Under the pieces are notes generated by a model. The model saw only the letters and a program-made list of their open reading frames with translations. It had not been told where the DNA came from and did not search any database. Source: Uloborus plumipes (taxonomy: Eukaryota > Arthropoda > Arachnida > Araneae > Uloboridae). Taken from it: a stretch of 64,000 nucleotides of DNA. The stretch lies in assembly GCA_038373865.1 (NCBI GenBank), contig JAXGGA010004496.1:23734-87733 (forward strand), written 5' to 3'. The position numbers and the translations under genes are program-made. Shown in pieces: positions 35,101-47,349 of this stretch (positions are counted from its first letter, which is position 1; every line of letters begins with the position of its first letter).

Positions 35101-35741
35101 GTTCCTACTTTTTAAAGAAATATTTCAATATCCCATTCAGTACAAGAAGCACTGATCCTTGAAACATAAACCTTGGCAGTTCTCAGTTCATGATCGAAGG
35201 GATGGAGCCAGTGATTTGGCTCAGGGCTGACGAAAGGTCATTACATTCTAGTCGGAAAATAGGGGACCGGCCGTCATGGAATCGGAACATTATAAATTTT
35301 CTTGGGGAGAGTGGGGGCCGGGGACCAAACTGACGAGGGTCCCACCTTGTCTTTCGGCAATCTTGATTTGACCTTCATTCTCACCAGCCGCACAACTCCG
35401 CACATATGCTACAATCATTTGTTCAATGATGTAGCGTTAGTGACTGGCGTTGTAGATTGTCTTTTAAGTCCCTTAAAAATGCTAATTTTCTTAATTTTGA
35501 CGTTTTTCACCTGCATCTTTGAAAATTTTCTACTCACTTCTCCTTCAGTTAAACTTTTTTCGTAAATAAAACAAGCACCTTGGTCAAGTGCAGCAAACAA
35601 AATCGTAGTGCAGAACACACCGATTGATGTAGTAATACAGTATGTGCTCTCTCGAAATGAAGGGACCAATATAGGTCCCTAATGAGTCGGTGCAACGCAT
35701 TTCGAGATGGGAGAAAAGTTACAGACCGGGGGTGTATATCT
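35101..35741. other. Intergenic, no gene
   Basis: GC-richer than average near 35150-35400, possibly a further part of the remnant to its left. No definable feature. Confidence 0.35.
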
Positions 35742-37377
35742 CTCTCTACTAATAATAAAGCTGAAGGTGGTTCTGTCTGTCCTTCTTTCTTTCTTTCTTT
35801 CTGTCTGTCTGTCTGTTACGCGCGTAGCGCCAAAACCGTTCGGTCGATTTTCATGCCACTTGGCACAAAATTAGTTTGTAGCATGTAGTTTTGCACCTCG
35901 AAGCGATTTTTCGAACATTCCATTTCGTTCTTTTTCTATTCGAATTCTTAGAGGAAATTCGATAAAATAGGGAAGAAATATTCCATACACATTTTCAAGT
36001 CTTATGTCATTCGAAAGCTTGGAATTTTCTGCACAAAATGACGTTTTTTCGAAGTTTCTACGATCATCAGGAGAGCTGTAACAATTGTTTTTAGAATCCC
36101 GAAATTCAAGGCTTACCTTCAGTAAAGCAAGCCAAACGATTCTAAAATGGCTTTGCTCGCGAATAAAATTTGTTTGAAAATAGAGATGAAATGAATTATT
36201 TTATCAACGGAAATCAACTTTTCATGTTGTTACCATGGTTACGTTTTTATTTCGTACATATTTTACTTCATTATTAATTTATTTCAATATAAATTGCAGC
36301 AAATGGCTTGAGTGAACGAATTTAACTTTTAATTTATCGTTTGCTGGTTGATCTTTGTCGATGTTTATTGTTTTTATTATCATTGTGAAGAATAATGCAC
36401 GAAATTTCTATGACTAATACTTAAAATTTTTAGGATCAGTTGAGTTTAAAAGAAAAAATTGCTCCAAATATACTTTTGCAATGTGATTATTTATTGTTGG
36501 ACTGTAATTTGCAGCAATAATTGCATTTAATAAATAATGAAAGACAATATTAAAAATTATTTTTTTGGCGACTTTTTTACAATTTGGCATTCAATTCTAT
36601 TTCAGTATATTTACTTCTATCTTGTTGCGATATTGCAACGTTCTTTCTAAAGTATGTCATTTCGGAAAATGCATTATTTTGTTTTTGAAGTTAGGAAAGA
36701 AAACTTTCTTCTTCTTTTAAACTTTGGTAAGATTTTTGTTGGTTTCTGTGAGCAACAAAATTTTTCTTATTTTTTCTTTTGGCTTATTTTTGTGCACCTA
36801 TCTTTGGGGTTGCATTCGAATGTCCCCAAGGGGGTGATTTACCCCTTTTATGGGGTAATCAGGGCTTTCAATGCAGACCAAAGTGATATGAATTGGCGCG
36901 ACCACTTGGCGATATCTCGCCAAGCTTTTGGTCACCAAGTGTTTGACGCCAATTTGGCGACATATCGCCAAGTTGGCAATAAATTTAGCGACAAAAAAAA
37001 TTTTTTTTTGGGTTCAATTTGGCGCTATTGGCGATATTTTGCGAAAAATCTACTGAATGATGTTAAAATCGGCGATATTTAGGAGATTAATCATTGTAAA
37101 ACATTTTTTTGCATTGTTTCGTGGCAAACTAGGGATGCAAATGTTTGAATTGTTATCTTACTCACTTCAAGCACTATTTTAGCACTTAAGGCATCTACTA
37201 AGAAATTTACACGTAAAAGGAAGTAGTGTAGGGTCCATACCAAATTTTTATATCATACTTTGAAGGAATTATAGTTGAATTATAACTAAAATAGAGTTTT
37301 TTTTTCTGCTATATCATTTTTTTACAAATGAACTTTTAATTTTATACCACGGGCAAAGCCGTGCGGGTACCGCTAGT
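35742..37377 (-). mobile_element. Dispersed repeat with ACTAGCGGTACCCG start
   Basis: Read on the minus strand it begins ACTAGCGGTACCCGCACGG with a CACGG/CCGTG hairpin and ends TTTATTATTAGTAGAGAGAG after a tract of AAAG and ACAG repeats. The layout resembles 10906-11421 (CTAGC plus hairpin start, tetranucleotide-rich end). Internal hairpins: TTGGCGA/TCGCCAA pairs at about 36908-36975. No intact ORF. Confidence 0.55.
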
Positions 37378-37844
37378 TGTTCATATTAAAGGGAAAGGTT
37401 TGGTTTAGTTTTTCTCCCTCATATGAGAAACACGCACAATTTCCAAGGTCGCACAGCTTTTGCGTCAGGTCTTCTCTGATCTTACAAAAATAGGGGTGAT
37501 AGGTAAGATAACAAGAAAGGGAAGAAGAATAAGAAGCATTTTGAGTCGTATCAAATAGCGCAGAACGATGCTAATTTAAAATACATCGTTTATTTGAATG
37601 TGTCAAGATTTCAAAAATGCAAGTTTTAAATTGAAAACTTCGGAAAGTTCCTATTTACAACCCATCAACCCTTTTTGAGTAGAATGGTTCCAGAGTGCCA
37701 TGCGCGGTTTTGAAGGACGGACAGTATACCTTGTATAGCTCGTAGGCAAACAGACCACAGCAATGATTCCTTTTACTCGTAGCTCCTCTTGGTCGGGGTA
37801 AGACGTGATATCAGTCGTTCAATAGCCCGCTGTACGTGTTTTAC

Positions 37845-39820
37845 TATGGGGCAATTCCATCGTTACAGACGTAACAATCGCAGACTTTGAACACTAATAA
37901 TTCTGGTTTGGGCTGATGAAAGTCTTCAATTTTTTTTCCTGTAGTGTAACTTGATGATGTTTATGCTACATTAAATTTGCGTGCAGATTGCTTAATTACA
38001 AAAAAATGCAGAAATTAAAAACTACCTGTTACAGACGTAATTCACAAAACAGCAAAAACTCGACTATGTCATACAACTTACAATATTCCTCTGAATTATA
38101 CGGAAATTTTGAAGTTTTTTTTTTAAATACGTATTCTAGAGACTTCAAGCTTTCTAAAACCATAAAGATTGTGTGGATTTTGACTGCCGAATTTGTGAAA
38201 AAAATTCATAAACTTGTTACGGACGAAACAAAGTGGTGTTACAGACGTAACATCTCTGATTTGAAAGTAGAAAACAGTATTTTAAAGCAGGAATAAACAA
38301 AGATTTTTGTGCTAAAACAATACAGTAGCATTAATTAACACATTATTAGAATATTTTAAGTTATACTGTAACAGTTTTAGAAAATTTGGGTAAGTTTGGT
38401 GGAGTTAAGAGCATATGCCGATATGTCAATATGTAACAATGAATTAATGCATCTTAAGACAATTATTTCCAAGAAAGATTGACACAAGAAAAGTTTAGAA
38501 GGGCCTTCACACAAATTTATTTATTTGTATTCTTAAAATTAATGCATAATGGGACTGCTACATAAAAAAATCGGAAAAAGTAAATTCCTCCCTGGAATCA
38601 GTGATTGGTCTTAGGAGAACTTAAAAATTTGAAAATGTTGGATGATATAGCAGAATACTAGTACCAAACTAAAATTTAACCTTCTTGGTGACAGTTGGTC
38701 AATTTTGATAATTTTTTTTGAATGAAAAAATGTGTCCTTTTTCGTCCGACGTTCTCGAAATTCGAACGGCATTTTCGTATTCTGTTCGAAAACAATGCAT
38801 TTCGCGGGCTTTTGGCAAATTCGCGATGTTAGCCCACCGTTCTTCCAATTTTGGCGTCAGCTTTAAAACATTTTCCTGGGGCATATAAATAATTTTAACT
38901 TTTTCTGCAATGGAGTTTGCACACTGAAAAAAAGGAAAGAGCGTCGTTGACAAATGCTGTTCTAGATCTTACTCTCTGCCACACCTGGTGCCTGACCATA
39001 AACCCAACTCCATCCACAGCTCTCTTTCCATGTAACGTAGCAAAAAATGCCAGTTGAGGTATAAATTATAATCAGTTATACCATATGTGTATTTTATTAA
39101 TCTTAAGAAATAAATTTCAATTACATGCCGACATAATTAAAAATTTCAAAATCAGAATACCAGAAACTTTAGTACTCGTACCATATTATGCTATATACAT
39201 GTATTGCTCATCCTGTGCTTTTTACCTATTTAATTGAAAATTTACTTTTGCTACGGACGTAACATAGAGCCATTTGTTATGTCCGAAATGTTACGTCTGT
39301 AACAGCATTAATTTAAAAACTAAATCAGTTGCAATATTTTTAACTATGGTGGACAATTACTCTAAGAATTTGCCAAAAGGACCATTAATGGTTTTTTTTA
39401 ATTTTGATTTTTTAGGACGTAATGACAACTTTTGCTTCTTTTTTGTTACAGATGTAACATCAAACTTCTTTTTTTCAAACTTCAATTACACCATTTATAT
39501 CAATTCAAAAGAAATTAATGAATGCATATTATTATAGTACCGTCTTAGTAGTTAAAATTGTGCTACAAGTAGTTATTTTTGTTTGTATTTTTCGATGAGA
39601 AATATGCATTTGAAAATGTGTTCTTTTTTCCGATTTTTACAAGTTCGTAAATATCCGTACTTCCAACTAAGAAAACAAGTATTATTCTAACTCTCACCAA
39701 AAAACCAATGCAGGATTCTTAAAATATACATCTTAAGCTTTAAAATGATGTATAACATAGCAACATAACTTCAATTGGAATTTTTGACCAATTGGTTTCA
39801 CTTTTCATGGAATGGCCCTA
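37845..39820. mobile_element. TA-flanked element with GTTACAGACGTAAC motifs (about 2 kb)
   Basis: Short inverted ends (GGGGCAATTCCAT left; complement GGGCCATTCCAT right) sit next to TA on both sides. The palindrome-like word GTTACAGACGTAAC or close variants occurs at about 37863, 38030, 38215, 38235, 39250, 39290 and 39445. The repeated motif may be a transposase binding site (inference). Confidence 0.62.
38699..38953 (-). pseudogene. Short ORF inside the TA-flanked element
   Basis: An 84-codon open piece on the minus strand with LTPKLEERWANIANLPKARE and a later HCFRTEYENAVRISRTSD stretch. The composition is protein-like (charged, no low-complexity runs) and it lies centrally within the element, so it is probably a fragment of the element's protein. 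The plus-strand piece 37988-38296 overlaps the motif repeats and is less convincing. No family recognised. Confidence 0.35.
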
Positions 39821-39837
39821 TGTCTCCCAGTGTCTAC

Positions 39838-40202
39838 TGCCGGGCCGTGGTGGCCCGATCGGTAAGGCATCGGACTCGTGTCCGGAGGGACCCGGGTTCG
39901 AAACCCAGCCGATCAAAGATCCACCGCCTTGATTAATGGTGGCTGGGAGGCGTTAAAAATGTCGTGGTCACAAAGTCCTCCAAGTGAAACGATACCTCTG
40001 GGGGTGATGGGCCCTAGGGTTTGCTCGACCCTAGGTTCTGGTTCAAAATTAAGAACAGAGCGCTCTTCAGGGCCCTATCCCGGTTAAACCACGAAGCTGT
40101 GGTAGGTACGGGGGACCCTGGAGAGTGTGAAGTGAAGCTTGTGGAGGAATTCTTGCTTTTCCATGCGTCTTTGCGCTCTCTAAAACTAAATTTGAGTCCA
40201 TG
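39838..40202 (+). mobile_element. tRNA-derived SINE
   Basis: The tRNA-like head (about 39841-39920) has A box TGGCCCGATCGG, a stem CGGAC/GTCCG at the anticodon position and B box GGTTCGAAACCC. A GC-rich body follows to about 40200. The 3' end is not sharply defined. Confidence 0.7.
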
Positions 40203-40357
40203 ACGTTGACCTTAAAATTGTATTCGTAAGACTTTCTGTTCTTAAAATTTGCCGAATTATTTTTTTTTTTAATGTTGTCACCGATAATTACCAACACTTT
40301 GCTTATAATTAGCAAAAAAAAAAGATGTTTGTTCTTGCAACGAATATGAATTACCAT

Positions 40358-40508
40358 GGATCCGTGCTGGCGCTGTGGTTGAGAGCTTGCTATCTAAGCC
40401 GGGGGCGCAGGTTCGAGTCCCGTCTCACTCATGGGTGTTACGACTTCCTTTCATGTATTGTAACTCATTCATGTGTATCGTCCTGTGAATAAAAATCATA
40501 TCATATCG
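40358..40508 (+). mobile_element. Short tRNA-derived SINE
   Basis: A box GTGGTTGAGAGC (about 40374-40386), B box GGTTCGAGTCC (40410-40420), a short body and an AATAAAAATCATATCATATC tail. A second family from the one at 39838. Confidence 0.68.
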
Positions 40509-40540
40509 TTGTGGATTATTAGAGGTATAAGCTTCTCTCA

Positions 40541-40961
40541 GGCCTGGGCTCCACATGACCAGAAAATCGAAAGCGTAAACTAAAACGGAATTTCTGTTTC
40601 ATTTGAGTTTCCGCCGAGAAGTGGTTTTCAGAGCAGAAAAGCAGCGCGGAACAAATCATAACATTACGACAAATGTGAATACTTCAAAAATATTCTACTT
40701 ACCGATTAAGCCAAATTTCGCACCAATCGTGGCACTTCGTAGCCATGCTTTCAACAACACATACGGTGGTCGCCATTGCTAAATGCTTCATAATTTTAAG
40801 ACGAGCTCCTATTGGCTGTTCCAAAGCGGAATCCAAGAGCAGTGGCAGAAAAGTTAAAAATTTTCTACTCTCGATTCTGCCCAGCAGAACGGGAAAAAAC
40901 CTGATTTTTCAGTTTCTGCTATCTGTTTCCGTCTATTTTCCGCTCATGTGGAGTCCAGGCT
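40541..40961. mobile_element. MITE related to the Harbinger-like copy (421 bp)
   Basis: Ends GGCCTGGGCTCCACATGA and, as complement, AGCCTGGACTCCACATGA. Flanks TCA and TTA could be a diverged 3-bp duplication. The CTCCACAT core is shared with 23280-23423, and both interiors have CAGAAA/TTTCTG-type words. Confidence 0.68.
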
Positions 40962-40964
40962 TTA

Positions 40965-42889
40965 GAGAGAATAGCAAGAGATCTCAATTTAAAAAAAAAA
41001 CTAGTTACCAGTGACTAAGTATGAATAAATTACAATATCAAATATTTTGAGCTTAGATGGAGGACAAGTAAATAATTTACTAGAAGTGGAATGTTAGTTT
41101 TCATTCAATTCATAGAATTAGAAATTACTGTTACAATTCTGGTTCAAAAAGTTTTATCTGCATGCTAAAATCAAGGTAATTCCTTAGAATTTCCCTTCAA
41201 AGTTTCAACTTTATGATGTAAATTAGTGAAATACAATAGTATTTTTTTCAAGAACATTTTTTTCCAAAAACCGCTATAAAAGGTTAATTCTTTTGCTGTT
41301 TACAAAACATACTGTTACGAATTTCGTATTTTGTAAACAGGTTATATCTTTTTCCCTTTTTCTTATTGAATCTGTTATAATGTTGCTAAATTTGGCGTTT
41401 ACTCCATTAACTTTAATCCAAAATCATTTCACTTTTTTAAGCAAATACTTTTTATCATTGCATAATAATCAGTTAGTACAGGGCTCAATGAGCTTGTCAG
41501 GAAATTGCTGAACAGTCATTGAGTTAGCATCATTTTCGAAGTAACATTTCAAGAGAAATCACAGAGTGTAGCCAACTCTGGCAAAATTTAATTAAAATAT
41601 ACTGGATATAGATAAATCGTAGTTAAAGTTTGATGCAGCTTTCGTCTAAGGGTTTAAATAGAGAGTTCATCTAGTATCAAGGAGCCAGTTTTTAGTTAGA
41701 GAACTATTTAACTCTGTTTAGCAGCTTTTATTTTGTGAACTATACTTAGATTTTGTACTTTAGTTGTTATCGTTTTTAAAAGTAAATTCGTGTTTATCCA
41801 AATGACTAGGTTTCATGTAACATTTGTTTCATTGTTCGTGAATTTTTGGCATTGTTAACAGGCTATTTGTAAATAATATGTATATATATATTTTTATAAT
41901 AACTGAGTAATATTTAAAAGGACACCTCAAGTGAAGCCAAACTAATAAAAATATTTTCAGTTATATCATGGGTGTTTTGTTGTTGATAAGTTGGAGTTGA
42001 TATTTTCTGAACACGATTATAAATGTCCAGTACTATAACGCTGTTATTTTTTTAATTAAAAGAAAAATACATCATTGTAAGAATTGGTAATTATACACCT
42101 TAAACAATTTAGTAACTAAAAGTATCATTGTGGCATTATTCAATATTGGCTGCAACTGTCCCTTTTGAACTGAGGTTTTCTAAAGAAAGTTTCTCATATC
42201 ATAGATGGCGAAAAAAGAGTGCTTAGTTTATTATAGTTAAAATGTTTCTTTTTTGCAGACTCTGAATAGTGATCAGTATCACTTAAATGTGCTACTATAG
42301 CTTCTTCTGAACCAAATAATTTACTAGCTAGTGTGTTTAAATACTTTCCATTCAGTGATAATGATTTGAAATCTTCGTAAATATTAAGAATTGTCTTCCA
42401 ATTTTCCATCTGAGGAATGTATTTTATGTAATTACTCATTTTATGCAACTTGGTATTCGATTATATGACCTGAAAACAATAGATTCAAATATACAAGGTG
42501 TGACAATTACATAACGGAGCTGCGGATGTCCTACTCGTTCGATGTGATGTAGAAGAATGAACATGGAATGTAGTTGATCTTTATACTTCTGGTGCTGCTG
42601 GTTCATTACTACATCCTTCCATCAACTGTCTCATCTTCTATCGTACGACCTTCCTCGAATTTGCGCATGCCTGAAGTCTCTTCTGGTTTTCTAAAACAGG
42701 GGGAAATGCAAAGTAACATTCAACCAGGAAGTGAAAACTGAAAACACCGGCAAGTGCATCTCATAACCTATTGCCCCTTTTTCAAATGAAAGCGTTCAAG
42801 ACTGCCAGGCGCGCCTTTCGAGATTAGACAGTAGATTAGATTTGTGTTTATCCTTGTTTGAGTAAGACGTTGTTGTGTTGACATGCCGT
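40965..42889. other. Intergenic, no gene
   Basis: AT-rich. The 84-codon minus-strand frame at 42194-42448 has no recognisable motif and is probably chance. TA-rich tract near 41880. Confidence 0.4.
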
Positions 42890-43105
42890 GATCAAGATGA
42901 GCTTAAAATTCGAACAGCGCATACATTTGGAATTCTTCATCAAACTTTTTTACAAATTCCATCTAAGTGCTTTGAATTGTTAAGAGGTGCTTGGCATGCC
43001 ACGTATAGTCAAATTTCTAACGGGCATAAACTGTTTTTAGATGATAAAGAGGTTGATGAAAATGATTAACATTCCGGTCGACCAGTGACAACAACAGTTG
43101 TAGTT
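42890..43105 (+). pseudogene. mariner transposase N-terminal relic
   Basis: Two frames together give the mariner N-terminal pattern: LKFEQRIHLEFFIKL, then PSKCFELL in the next frame, then EVDEND and, after a stop, HSGRPVTT. In mariner transposases this region is KFEQR..L.F..KLGK...CFELL, and later VEDDERSGRPVT. A frameshift near 42960 and a stop at 43067 break it. The catalytic domain is absent. No inverted repeats were found around it. Confidence 0.6.
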
Positions 43106-44564
43106 GCAGTTTTTGCTCCCGGCATTTCAAGATCAAAAGAAAAGTTTAAAGACACTCCGGTTTTCAAATTCCTCCTTTAATTTTTTTGCTAATGTGTTTA
43201 ACATTTGAAATTGTGCGATAACTTCTTCTGTAAATGCATTAAAATTCTATTTTAGACTATGATGTGCTGATTTTTGACCATGGTTGATCGGTTCAACAAC
43301 ATAAATAATAAGTTATCGTGGTTGTGTAATAGGGTGGAGTGAAAAAAATCGAAAAACGATAAACTCTAATAGCACGAAAAAGTTTCCTAGAGTTTTTTCG
43401 GTCGTGTAAAAGGATTTTAACAGCAAGAAATATCGTGAGGGTCAGCTTTTGCGTTGAAGTTGAGCATTATTGCATAAAAACAAGAAAAGGTTGTCATGAT
43501 TTCATTAAAAATAAAATTTTTAAAAATGTGATATAATAGCACGTCAGTGTGTGTAGGCTTTTGTGTAGGTTACACAAAATTATTTTAATGATGTATACAA
43601 TAATTTTAATGATGAACTATATTTTAAAAGGCCACACATGGCTTGAAATTAGCTAAAATAGAGTCCAAATGAAGTAACAACACAGTGAACCGTACTTAGA
43701 GATAATGTATAGAAATTATTATTTTGGAAAAAATCGCTTTCATATAAATTAAAAATCTCCTATATGTATAGTTAACTAAAGTAATAATGGCATTTCCTTC
43801 ATTAAATGTGCATCAGCAAAACTTACACTGCGAAATAAAGGATGGTGCGAAATAAATTCGCATAGTTTTTGAGCCTCAAGCTGTAACCACATTACAAACC
43901 CCCAAACACAATTTGGGGATTTAGTTTGACTATTTTCTGACTGGTGATAATGTTTGGTCTCAAGGTTACACTGTATAGCAAGATATTTAAATTCTCAGAA
44001 GACTAATGAAGCCACCTCTCTTGGTTAAAGTCACAAACCGTAGCTGACGCATCTTTGGCACGCATCTTCTCACTGCGTTGGTGTGACACGGGAAATTCTT
44101 AGGGATCTAACAATTCAGTATGGGTAAGCCATCAAGTACCATATATTGCAAAGCTTGATACGAAATTCAATAGTAAGTGTAGACTCTAACTTTCCCCACA
44201 TCTAAAAAGTGAGAAAAGTCGTAGTGGTTTCTCAGTTTTGAAATTAAAATCTGGAAATTTAAATGTGTGTCGCTTTACAATTAGATTCCTCTAACTTGCC
44301 GTCGTAATTCGACGGCAAATAAGTTCTTTGATTATGTCTTTGATACCCAAAAGATGACATTCTTTTAACTTCCCAAATTAACCATTAAGCAGAATCACAA
44401 TTCAGCAGACAAAATAAAAAACGTAGTATCAGACAAATGTGCGAACTCATCCCACTGAAGTTAGTATACTATGATTATATATCATGCTGTTATATAAGTA
44501 TAGAATCTAGAACTTTATTGAATTCAAAGTGGTTAACAACGGCGAATCAAATTTTGTAGCTTTA

Positions 44565-45986
44565 TATAAACTCATATTTGTGAAAATTGCAACACCATGA
44601 AGGAATCGTCATAACTGAATTAAATTTAATACACAGCTAAGTGATAGTGGTACAAATAAATGATTAGACTTAGAAAGAGCCAACAAACAATAAAAAAAAT
44701 ATTGAAATTAATATTTTCTGTAGCCACCACACATTGCAATAAGTGCTGCTACGTGACGTGGCAGGGAGGGAAACAAATTTTTTATGTCTGCCTAATCAAG
44801 AGCATTTCATACTGTTTGTACGCATACCCAAACTTCGTCTGTAGAAGCAACAGGACGAGGATCGTGAACGAGACCTTGACCAACGAAATCCCAGACATGT
44901 TCAATCATATCCAGGGAATACGCTATTCAGGGAAGAATCTGCACCTACTGCGATGCAAGGAAGGATTTAACAGTCCTGGCGACATGAAGGCGGGCATTAT
45001 CCTGCTGAAATACAGCTCCGAGCAAGCCTTGAAGGAAGGGGACAGCTTGTGGCTGTAGAACTTCACTGATGTACTGGTTACTGTTCAGGTTACCCACAAT
45101 TCGTAGCAATTGAGATCGTCCGTGATATGATATGGCACCCCGGACCATGACTCCTATGTTCGTCCACTGTGACGTTTGATAATGCACTCTGGAAGGTAGC
45201 GTTTACCGGCATAGCGTCGGACGCGAATACGGCCATCATGGTGCTACAAATTAAAGCCGGATTTGTCAGAAAACACAACATACTGCCAATCAGCAAGCCA
45301 GTCCTTATGCTGATTGGCCCATTGTAGCCGCAGGCGGCGATGGTTTAGCGTGAGCGGGATAATGTATAAAGGAGTCCTTGCGTGCAGTCCGCGCTGCAGC
45401 AGACATCTACGAATTGATGAAGCACACATTGAAACACCTGTAGCTGTTGACCACTGTGCTGCCAGTCTTCTAGAAGAAGCTGTACGGTCTGTCAGCACCA
45501 TGCGGATCAGGTGTCTATTACCGCGCACTGACGTCACATTTCGGGGTCTACTCCCGGATTTCCGAGTTGTCCAACACTTGTCCGTCCCCTGCTTCCAAAC
45601 ACGCATCACTGTGCTGCTGTTACGCTGCACACGAGAGGCTACTTCACGATAAGACAATCCAGCTTCACGCAGGCTGATGTTCCTCACCTGTTCAAACTCC
45701 GTAAGCTGTTGGAACCTAGCTGTTTTTCGTTGAAGAGGCATAAGCAACGTCTGATCTAACGTTTATCACAAGCATATAACCACCTATAAGCATACACTCC
45801 TTGCTGCAGCCGTCTATTTATTGGGATAAATCCGGCGTTCAGAGGGCGCTGCTCAGCGTACACATGCGCTACGCGTCTAAAATTCTAATCATTTGCACAT
45901 TATACCCTACTTTGCATTTGCTGAAAATTACAGCCCATTCTCGCAAGTCATTCATGGTGTTGCATTTTCACAAACATGAGTTTAAT
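44565..45986 (-). mobile_element. Tc1-like transposon nested in the 43-47 kb element
   Basis: Inverted ends share TAAACTCATRTTTGTGAAAA followed by TTGCAACACCATGAA (about 35 bp). TA-rich target on both sides. Transposase on the minus strand (44650-45747). Confidence 0.82.
44650..45747 (-). pseudogene. Tc1-like transposase, frameshifted
   Basis: The first 167 codons (45747-45244) are open: a helix-turn-helix region (LTEFEQVRNISLREAGLSY, then a VWKQG stretch), a GRPR-like SGSRPRN hook, and the first catalytic block YVVFSDKSGFNL, with Asp kept and the following Glu changed to Lys. A frame change follows. The second block, GVMVRGAISYHGRS then FQQDNARLH, is read at 45187-44945. Further on, LDMIEHVWDF supplies the third acidic residue, and the tail LPRHVAALIAMCGGY marks the C-terminus. 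So the catalytic triad is still visible, but at least two frameshifts and a stop in the tail make it inactive. Length compares with the usual 340 or so residues. Confidence 0.85.
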
Positions 45987-47040
45987 ATAACTGATTGTCC
46001 ATCATACAGTTTAAAGAAATTATAATAAATTATGATATAGAATATTCACCTATGTGATTTGCTTCTAAAATTCACGGCTCCCTCTAAGAAAGTTTCACAC
46101 ACCTCTTTAAAATAATAAAAAGATAGTGTGATTTCTTTTGCGAATTGTAATTAATATTGTAATTTTACACAATGGTTACTTTGAGAATCTCAAAAATATA
46201 ATTACAGGTGAAAGAAATCTCACTCGAGAACTAGATTTGCATCCAATTGTGATGGAAGTCAAGATATTTGACTGGACTATAAAAATTTACCATTTCAGAT
46301 TTCAATTTCGAAGCTGAAAGCTCATTCATTGTGTGAAAAATTGAAATCCTCCACCTGCAAAAGAGACTTTCAGATAAAGTTTTGAAGAAATCGAGCCTAC
46401 TGAATTGTTTAACATGAGAAACTTGTTGTTTGCTCAATGTAATTTACTTAAGTTATGAGACAATATGTAACGCTAGGAAGAAAGACATCAGCTACGTTTG
46501 TAGTATAACAAAGACAGAAAGTTTTATTCTAATCAAATAAGAATCCAGAAATCTTAGATATAAATTTACACTAAAAATTTAGAACATAAATGTACACTAA
46601 AAGATCGAACATTTTCAATATTCAAGATAATAGTCCAACTCATACTTGAAACTATGTTTTGTTGTTTGCGATGAGTTTACAGTTTAACGGTTAAAACTAC
46701 GGCATTACTTATTACGGCATACTTATTTGGCAGCTTGTGTAGTTCCTATGTGTAACTTCTGTGGGCTATTGTAAGCACTATTTTTAATTTCAAACCTTTG
46801 TACGTAACCTGCATTCTCTACACGTCTATGTAAAATTCACATTTGTTTCAATATTGATATGCTAACTGAAGGATCAAGTTTTCTTTTACTATGTAAGAAA
46901 TTCTTTCACTTTTATCACATTTGTATAAGGATTACATAAGAGCAAGAACTAATATGAAATTTAATTTACACAAAAATAACTTCTAATTTCTTTTCTCTAA
47001 GCACGGAGCACTATGGCGTTATTTCGATTTGATCTGATTT
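45987..47040. other. Interior of the 43-47 kb element
   Basis: AT-rich DNA between the nested Tc1 copy and the right inverted repeat. No protein or RNA gene recognised. Confidence 0.4.
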
Positions 47041-47349
47041 TGGTTAATGTAAATTCATGTGTGGCCTTTTAAAATAAAGTGAATCATTAAAATAATTGTA
47101 TAAAATATGTAACCTGTACAAAAGCCTACACTTACGTGTTATTATATCACATTAAAAAACTTTTAATATTGATGAAATTAACTTTTTCTAACTTTTATTC
47201 AATAATGCTCAACTGCAAGGTAAAAGCGGATCTCCAAGTTATTTTTGCTGTTAAAATCCTTCGACACTGCAAATTATCTCTACAAAAGACAACTTTTACG
47301 CACTATTACTTAGCGTTTATCGGATTTTAATTTTTTACACTCCGCTCTA

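Larger units (their letters stand above)
43332..47347. mobile_element. GGGTGG-terminus DNA element, second member (about 4.0 kb)
   Basis: TA on both sides (43330-43331, 47348-47349). Inverted ends GGGTGGAGTG/GAGCGGAGTG extend for about 310 bp with matching boxes (ATCGAAAAACGATAAAC, AAAAGCCTACAC, GGCCACACATG). CTCTAATAGCACG near the end matches the element at 2945-6906. A Tc1-like element is inserted at 44565-45986. The remaining interior shows no recognisable protein. Confidence 0.78.

Noticed and set aside
34865..35669. A host gene at 34.9-35.7 kb
   Set aside because: Open frames are short, on changing frames, and the only motif resembles transposon proteins.
39841..39920. A functional tRNA gene
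   Set aside because: A and B boxes are good but the sequence continues into a SINE body and the cloverleaf is irregular. The heads at 30391, 33147, 40374 and 59240 were rejected for similar reasons.
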